A stretch of DNA of 10,728 nucleotides from contig SMXE01000034.1 in assembly GCA_004357015.1 (NCBI GenBank), positions 1 to 10,728 of the forward strand, in the 5' to 3' direction. The notes beneath the pieces are model-generated. The model searched no databases. It saw only the letters and a program-made list of their open reading frames with translations, and was not told the origin of the DNA. The DNA comes from Caldithrix sp. GTDB taxonomy: Bacteria; Zhuqueibacterota; Zhuqueibacteria; Oceanimicrobiales; Oceanimicrobiaceae. Position 1 is the stretch's first letter, and each line of letters begins with the position of its first letter. Of the stretch, positions 6,724-10,728 are shown piece after piece. The position numbers and the translations under genes are program-made.

Positions 6724-7890
6724 ATGCAGGGCAAAATTGGTCGACTTGCAACGCTGGTCGTACTATTGTCCGGACTGGTACACTCAGAGGCTTTTGCCCA
6801 GGGCTGGCAGTTCGGAATGGGGTTGAAGGCGACTGCCTCCCGCCTAGAGGGAGATCTGAATGACGCAATTGTCAGTCCCATGGTTTCCGGATTTATTAGA
6901 GTTATGCCCACTCCGTACCTCGCTTTCGATGGTGAGGTCGGCTTTTCTTCCCTGAACTCCAACGGGCATCCCAATCCAACATATAATGATTTCAAAACGA
7001 CGATTGTGCCTGTTGAGTTGAGCGCGGTATTCAGCTTCCTGCCTCTTGGCAAGGTGAATCCTTACATTTTTATCGGTGGCGGTGGCGTCTGGTGGCGCGC
7101 TGTTGCAGATGTATCAGCGGGCAAAAACACCACGCTTGAAGACGATGTGGGTTGGTTTGCCAAGACTGGCGGCGGCATCGAATATCGGATATCGCGTGGC
7201 TGGAGTTTCAATTTTGGTGGCACGTTTCGCCTTTCGTCCACCGATGGCCTCGACCAATTGCGACAGGGTGATGAGGACGACCAGGTTCTGGATGTCTACA
7301 CGGGAGTGACGTATTATTTCAATCAGAGCAGGGACGACAGAGACCACGATGGGATTCCGGATGAGTTGGATCTCATGCCCGACGTCGCCGAAGACAGAGA
7401 CGGCTATCTCGATCATGATGGTATTCCTGAAAAAAATCCCAGCCCGGCAGCCATGCGTTCTGGCGATGCCTCTTTGGATGGCGTGCGGGGCTCCGCGCCG
7501 ATGGTAATTCACTATCTTGTGGGGAGAGCGGAGGCGGGAAAGGATCTGCCCATAAAGGCGAATGTCTATTCCGATATGGACCTGCGGGTCGTTGCTGCGC
7601 TCTATCGACCCATTGGCACTCGCAACTGGAACGTTGTTAAACTGCAAAATGAAGGCGAAAACCTGTACAAAGGGGAAATTCCGGGATACGCCATGACCAC
7701 TGACGGTCTTGAGTACTGTGTGATTGCGGTCGATGAAACGCTTAGCGGCGTGGGGTATTCGGGGCTGCCGAGCAAACCGATCTATGTACGGGTGTCGTCC
7801 GGCGGGAAAGGTTGGCGGTTCGTTGGGGGGATTGCTGGTGCAGCAGCGATTGGTGCGGCGACATATCTGGTAATAAGAAAACAAGAGTAG
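6724..7890 (+). CDS. Exported barrel protein with Asp-rich linker, Ig-like domain and C-terminal hydrophobic tail
   Basis: The 388-residue product begins with a signal peptide (Lys4, Arg7, hydrophobic core 8-19, probable cleavage after Ala25 in SEAFA-QG). Residues 26-200 have alternating, aromatic/glycine-rich strands like a small eight-stranded outer-membrane barrel (WQFGMGLKATAS, YIFIGGGGVWWRAV, WSFNFGGTFRLSS, VYTGVTYYFN). Residues 204-236 form an Asp-rich segment, DRDHDGIPDELDLMPD then EDRDGYLDHDGIPE, like thrombospondin type-3 calcium repeats. About 258-357 looks like an Ig/FnIII-type beta domain (ALYRPIGTRNWNVVKL, YKGEIPGYAMTTDGLEYC). A Gly/Ala-rich hydrophobic stretch at 364-384 precedes RKQE. 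OmpA-like proteins usually carry a peptidoglycan-binding domain after such a linker; none is seen here. ATG 6724 is chosen for the signal peptide and promoter. The lipoprotein gene follows 39 nt later, probably co-transcribed. Exact function unknown. Confidence 0.8.
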   Translation: MQGKIGRLATLVVLLSGLVHSEAFAQGWQFGMGLKATASRLEGDLNDAIVSPMVSGFIRVMPTPYLAFDGEVGFSSLNSNGHPNPTYNDFKTTIVPVELSAVFSFLPLGKVNPYIFIGGGGVWWRAVADVSAGKNTTLEDDVGWFAKTGGGIEYRISRGWSFNFGGTFRLSSTDGLDQLRQGDEDDQVLDVYTGVTYYFNQSRDDRDHDGIPDELDLMPDVAEDRDGYLDHDGIPEKNPSPAAMRSGDASLDGVRGSAPMVIHYLVGRAEAGKDLPIKANVYSDMDLRVVAALYRPIGTRNWNVVKLQNEGENLYKGEIPGYAMTTDGLEYCVIAVDETLSGVGYSGLPSKPIYVRVSSGGKGWRFVGGIAGAAAIGAATYLVIRKQE

Positions 7891-7919
7891 TCTCAAATTT
7901 TGCAAGGACTCAATTTATT

Positions 7920-7924
7920 GGAGG
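7920..7924 (+). promoter_or_regulatory. Shine-Dalgarno of the lipoprotein gene
   Basis: A full GGAGG lies 5 nt before ATG 7930. It fixes the start there rather than at the in-frame TTG 7900, and is the strongest ribosome binding site in the window. Confidence 0.75.
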
Positions 7925-7929
7925 CAAAT

Positions 7930-8754
7930 ATGGATGAGAAAAAGGACGTCTTTCAGGGATCTGTGAATTGGATTGCCAGACTAATCATGCTCTTGACCTT
8001 GGTGGTATTCGTGGCCGCGTGCGGCTCTTCCAGGCAGAGTACCGATCTTGCTGAAGATGATGTGGACATAGATGAATTGTTGGGTGAAGACGCGGCGCGA
8101 GCTTCGCAAACGAAGTCGGACGAGGATGAAGTGCTCCGGTTGCTCGGAATCACGCAGGCAGATGAGACTGCGGCTGCCGAAGTCAGCATGAACGAAGAGC
8201 AGGCAGATATGGCTGTCCTGGAAGGTGATTTGGACCAGCTTAAAGATGATTTGACAAAAAAGGATGAGGAGATCTCAGAGCTCCGTTCCGAGCTGACACA
8301 AAAGGCGATGAAGATAAGCGATCTTGAAGCCAAAGCCAACGCACGTCAGATCGTACGTAGGACGAGAGGGGACGCCGATCCTTCACCGGAATTCAAAAAA
8401 CAGTATCAGACGGCATTGGAGGAGTTTAAAGCACGCAACTATCGCGGAGCTATCGACCTGTTCGGTGAGTTGTTGCTGCTGGACCCCGGGAATTCGCTGT
8501 CCGACAACTGCCAGTACTGGATTGGCGAATCGTACTACGGCCTTGGTCAATTCGAACAAGCGATTGTAGGATTCGAGAAAGTTTTCTCTTTTGCCCGTTC
8601 GAACAAGAGTGACGATGCACAATTAAAACTCGGCGTCTCTTATTTGAGATTGGACGACAAGAAACAGGCGCTGGAAGAGTTTGAACGCCTACTATCCAAC
8701 TTTCCGGACAGCGAATACCGTTCGCTCGGGCAGCGCTATATTAGCAAACTGTGA
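7930..8754 (+). CDS. Lipoprotein with coiled coil and CpoB/YbgF-like TPR domain
   Basis: The 274-residue product has a basic N-terminus, a hydrophobic core and a lipobox ending VAAC, so Cys31 is probably lipidated after cleavage by signal peptidase II. The following Gly-Ser-Ser carries no Asp at +2, consistent with an outer-membrane lipoprotein by the enterobacterial rule, which may not hold here. Residues 32-86 are strongly acidic (EDDVDIDELLGED, DEDEVLRLLG). About 87-138 is a heptad-like coiled coil (LEGDLDQLKDDLTKKDEEIS). From 154 to the end are three TPR-type helix pairs: QYQTALEEFKARNYRGAIDL, CQYWIGESYYGLGQFEQAI and AQLKLGVSYLRLDDKKQALE. Coiled coil plus C-terminal TPRs resembles the CpoB/YbgF group linked to Tol-Pal, but that group is periplasmic rather than lipidated, and no tol or pal gene is in view. 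It probably partners the upstream barrel protein in the envelope. Confidence 0.85.
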   Translation: MDEKKDVFQGSVNWIARLIMLLTLVVFVAACGSSRQSTDLAEDDVDIDELLGEDAARASQTKSDEDEVLRLLGITQADETAAAEVSMNEEQADMAVLEGDLDQLKDDLTKKDEEISELRSELTQKAMKISDLEAKANARQIVRRTRGDADPSPEFKKQYQTALEEFKARNYRGAIDLFGELLLLDPGNSLSDNCQYWIGESYYGLGQFEQAIVGFEKVFSFARSNKSDDAQLKLGVSYLRLDDKKQALEEFERLLSNFPDSEYRSLGQRYISKL

Positions 8755-8784
8755 CACACTCTTGAGTTGATTGGGAGCAATACG

Positions 8785-8813
8785 ATGGGCGGGTTCATAT
8801 CCGCCCATTTTTT
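8785..8813 (+). terminator. Rho-independent terminator after the lipoprotein gene
   Basis: ATGGGCGG (8785-8792) and CCGCCCAT (8801-8808) form a perfect 8-bp GC-rich stem around an 8-nt loop, followed by a run of T ending at 8813. It lies 30 nt after the lipoprotein stop and separates the envelope pair from the galT-like gene. Confidence 0.9.
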
Positions 8814-8826
8814 CTATGTCCGCGGC

Positions 8827-8854
8827 TTGATTTTTTGTAAATTTTTTCTAAATT
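8827..8854 (+). promoter_or_regulatory. Possible promoter of the galT-like gene
   Basis: TTGATT (8827-8832) and TAAATT (8849-8854) are spaced by 16 nt directly behind the terminator and 38 nt before ATG 8892. The stretch is AT-rich, so chance matches are easy. The new gene must be transcribed from somewhere in 8814-8891 if the terminator is efficient. A short GGGG/CCCC pairing (8863-8866 with 8874-8877) could form a weak hairpin in the leader. Confidence 0.35.
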
Positions 8855-8891
8855 TAGACATGGGGGAGATCAACCCCTCCGGAACTGTACT

Positions 8892-9893
8892 ATGTCAGAA
8901 CTCAGGAAGGATCCTATTATTGGAAGATGGGTCATCATATCGAGTGAACGAGACAACCGTCCCTCAGATTGGGCGAATGAACCAAACGCCAAAGGAAGCG
9001 GTTTCTGCCCGTTTTGTCCTGGAAATGAAGATAAAACCCCTCCTGAAATTCTGGCCATTCGTCCGATGAGTACCGAACGAGACATTCCTGGGTGGAATAT
9101 CCGGGTCGTGCCCAACAAGTTTCCAGCCTTGCAAATCGAGGGAGAATTAGCGCATAAAGGTTGTGGAAATTATGAGATGATGAATGGAATTGGTGCTCAC
9201 GAGGTTATCATTGAAACGCCAGACCATGCCAAAGACCTTGCCGATCTCAGCATTGAGAAAATCAAGGAAGTCCTGCTTGTTTTTCGCGAACGAATACGAG
9301 ATCTGGAAAACGATTCCCGGCTCAAGTATGTTTTGATTTTTAAGAATCACGGTGTTGCTGCCGGCGCTTCTTTGGAGCATTCTCATTCGCAACTTATCGC
9401 TTTGCCGATCATCCCTAAAAGGGTACTTGAAGAGATTGAAGGAGGCAGGAGTTTTTACCGGCAAAATCACGGATGCGTATTCTGCGACGTGGTAAGCAAG
9501 GAATTGGAAGACCAGACCAGAGTTGTTTCTGAAAATGATGCGTGCATAACCATCGAAGCCTTCGCACCCAGATTTCCTTTCGAGACCTGGATTCTGCCCA
9601 CGCAACACTACTCTCACTTCGAGCGCATGCCAGAGGACATATACGAGCAAGTAGCTGTTGCGCTCAAGGATGCACTGTGGCGGATCAACGCTGTCCTTGG
9701 CTATCCTCCGTTCAATTTTATCCTTCATTCATCGCCGATTCAGGAACCCGATTTTCGCGACTATCACTGGCATATTGAGATCATTCCGAAATTGGCCAAG
9801 GTTGCCGGCTTCGAATGGGGGTCGGGCTTTTATATCAATCCGATGTCGCCAGAAGTGGCTGCCGAACATCTCAGAGGTGCCTCCACAACATGA
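8892..9893 (+). CDS. galT: GalT-family nucleotidyltransferase (galactose-1-phosphate uridylyltransferase or ADP-glucose phosphorylase-like)
   Basis: The 333-residue product belongs to the HIT-superfamily GalT family, cytoplasmic enzymes that move a nucleotidyl group between hexose 1-phosphates (or phosphate) through a covalent nucleotidyl-His. Typical segments are LRKDPIIGRWVIISSERDNR at the start, CPFC (Cys39/Cys42), VPNKFPAL, GAHEVIIETPDH, FKNHGVAAGASLEHSHSQ, CVFC (Cys195/Cys198) and the C-terminal DYHWHIEIIPKL with FEWGSGFYINP. His163-Ser-His165-Ser-Gln167 aligns with His164-Pro-His166-Gly-Gln168 of E. coli GalT, so His165 is the likely nucleophile. The HSHSQ form and two CxxC zinc motifs resemble the plant enzyme At5g18200, which acts as an ADP-glucose phosphorylase. 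The next gene is glycogen-synthase-like, so that activity is possible; the galT symbol is by family. No strong ribosome binding site precedes ATG 8892. Confidence 0.88.
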   Translation: MSELRKDPIIGRWVIISSERDNRPSDWANEPNAKGSGFCPFCPGNEDKTPPEILAIRPMSTERDIPGWNIRVVPNKFPALQIEGELAHKGCGNYEMMNGIGAHEVIIETPDHAKDLADLSIEKIKEVLLVFRERIRDLENDSRLKYVLIFKNHGVAAGASLEHSHSQLIALPIIPKRVLEEIEGGRSFYRQNHGCVFCDVVSKELEDQTRVVSENDACITIEAFAPRFPFETWILPTQHYSHFERMPEDIYEQVAVALKDALWRINAVLGYPPFNFILHSSPIQEPDFRDYHWHIEIIPKLAKVAGFEWGSGFYINPMSPEVAAEHLRGASTT

Positions 9894-9927
9894 AGTTGCT
9901 CACAGAAACTAAACTCAAATGTGCTAA

Positions 9928-10728
9928 ATGAAAAATCCGCTCAGAATCTTGTATGTGTCTCCCGAGGTTTCTCCTTTTGTCATGACAACGGATCTGGCCG
10001 ACTTTGCCGGATCATTGCCGAAATACCTGAAGAATTTAGGCCACGACATCCGGGTGATGATGCCGAACTACAAGTACGTAAATGAGCGAAAATACGTACT
10101 TAGGGATGTGATACGTCTTCACGGGTTGAACATCAAGATGGGGGATGAGGTGTTGGCTGCAAATGGCAAATCCGCCTTTATTCCCGGCTCGAAGGTGCAG
10201 GTCTATTTCCTTGACAACAAGATGCTGTTCGAAAGGGACGGTCTCTACCTCGACCGAAGTACCGGCCAACTGTACGAAGATAACACAAAACGTTTTGTTT
10301 TCTTTGCTATTGCATGTCTCGAGACTTTAAAGTTGCTGCACTGGCAGCCCGATATTATTCATTGTAACGACTGGCAAACAGGGCTTATCCCCATGCTCTT
10401 GAAGAGTCTGTACAACAAGGATCCATTTTTTAAGAATTCGAAAACACTTTTTTCGCTCTATGATGGCGAAAGTCAGAGCATGTTCGATGCTTCCGTCATT
10501 CAATTGGCAGGCGCAGAAGAATCGTTTTTACAAACCAGCCGCTGTGCAGCCAATGGACAAATCAGTGGCATGTGCGCTGGCGTGGAGTATTCGGATCTTA
10601 CAGCAATAAACATCGAATGCGTCGATGGGGAACTCCTCGCTGAGCAGGGGTTCTCTCAGCTTCAGGAATTGTTCAAAGACGAAGCAAGCAAAATTGCAGG
10701 AGTGGGTCTTGGTATTGACGATCAAGTA
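9928..10728 (+). CDS. Glycogen/starch synthase-like protein (GT5 N-domain), degenerate sugar-nucleotide motif, 3' end outside the window
   Basis: The frame is open from ATG 9928 to the last base, 267 codons. The N-terminus RILYVSPEVSPF, then LPKYLKNLGHDIRVMMPNY, QVYFLDNKMLF, RFVFFAIACLETLK and PDIIHCNDWQTGLIPMLLK (from Pro141) follow the N-terminal domain of GT5 glycogen/starch synthases, which make alpha-1,4-glucan from ADP-glucose. The hallmark FAKTGGLADV is here FVMTTDLADF (residues 17-26): the ADP-glucose-binding Lys is Met19 and both Gly are replaced by Thr21 and Asp22. Bacteroidota have a short protein of about 270 residues of this kind (with NERxxxLxxVIRL after the first strand, also seen here) and no GT1 C-domain. 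This one may therefore end soon after the window. It is probably not an ordinary synthase. It lies 34 nt after the galT-like gene, on the same strand. Confidence 0.8.
   Translation, partial: MKNPLRILYVSPEVSPFVMTTDLADFAGSLPKYLKNLGHDIRVMMPNYKYVNERKYVLRDVIRLHGLNIKMGDEVLAANGKSAFIPGSKVQVYFLDNKMLFERDGLYLDRSTGQLYEDNTKRFVFFAIACLETLKLLHWQPDIIHCNDWQTGLIPMLLKSLYNKDPFFKNSKTLFSLYDGESQSMFDASVIQLAGAEESFLQTSRCAANGQISGMCAGVEYSDLTAINIECVDGELLAEQGFSQLQELFKDEASKIAGVGLGIDDQV

Noticed and set aside
7114..7905. A 263-codon minus-strand frame opposite the barrel protein
   Set aside because: The plus-strand product has a signal peptide, barrel strands and a promoter, whereas the minus frame has no recognisable domain or start signal and mirrors the coding strand.
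8767..9069. A 100-codon plus-strand frame starting between the lipoprotein and galT-like genes
   Set aside because: It runs through the terminator hairpin and then overlaps the start of the galT-like gene in another frame, with no plausible product.
9147..9728. A 193-codon minus-strand frame opposite the galT-like gene
   Set aside because: The opposite strand carries complete GalT motifs over the same bases, and the antisense product shows no motif.

Overview
The window is chromosomal DNA of mid G+C content. It most likely comes from a Gram-negative, rod-shaped bacterium of the Bacteroidota/Chlorobiota/Calditrichota (FCB) neighbourhood. Three things point that way. The order purH-mreB-mreC-mreD-mrdA-rodA is, as I recall it, common in that superphylum. 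The last gene is a short glycogen-synthase-like protein of the kind seen in Bacteroidota. A signal-peptide barrel protein with an Asp-rich calcium-type linker and a lipoprotein imply an outer membrane. The good sigma70-type promoter at 6658-6686 (TTGACT, 17 nt, TAAATT) argues somewhat against Bacteroidota proper. The phylum is inference.

Region 1-6370 is a compact plus-strand block. It opens with the 3' part of purH (AICAR transformylase domain), followed by the elongation machinery: MreB filament, MreC and MreD membrane scaffolds, PBP2 transpeptidase (mrdA) and RodA glycosyltransferase. Intergenic gaps are 1 to 90 nt. RodA must start at TTG, because an in-frame stop lies just upstream; a short ATG reading frame with its own Shine-Dalgarno overlaps that start.

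Region 6371-6723 is the only long stretch without an intact gene. It holds a roughly 190 bp element bounded by imperfect inverted repeats. Its minus strand carries what look like the two ends of a four-helix-bundle (23S rRNA IVS-type) gene with the middle missing. A promoter for the next gene follows directly.

Region 6724-8813 is an envelope pair: an exported barrel protein with an Asp-rich linker, an Ig-like domain and a C-terminal hydrophobic Gly/Ala tail, then a lipoprotein with an acidic region, a coiled coil and CpoB/YbgF-like TPRs. A clear intrinsic terminator closes the pair.

Region 8814-10728 is a sugar-nucleotide pair. The first gene is a GalT-family nucleotidyltransferase with an HSHSQ active site and two CxxC motifs, a pattern that also fits ADP-glucose phosphorylase-like members. 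The second is a GT5 N-domain protein that has lost the KTGGL nucleotide-sugar motif and runs off the window. Together they suggest a glycogen/ADP-glucose link rather than only the Leloir pathway.

No tRNA, rRNA, CRISPR array or intact transposase was seen. The strongest candidates for something undescribed are the decayed repeat element, the KTGGL-less GT5 protein beside the GalT-like enzyme, and the unusual barrel-linker-Ig-tail protein.
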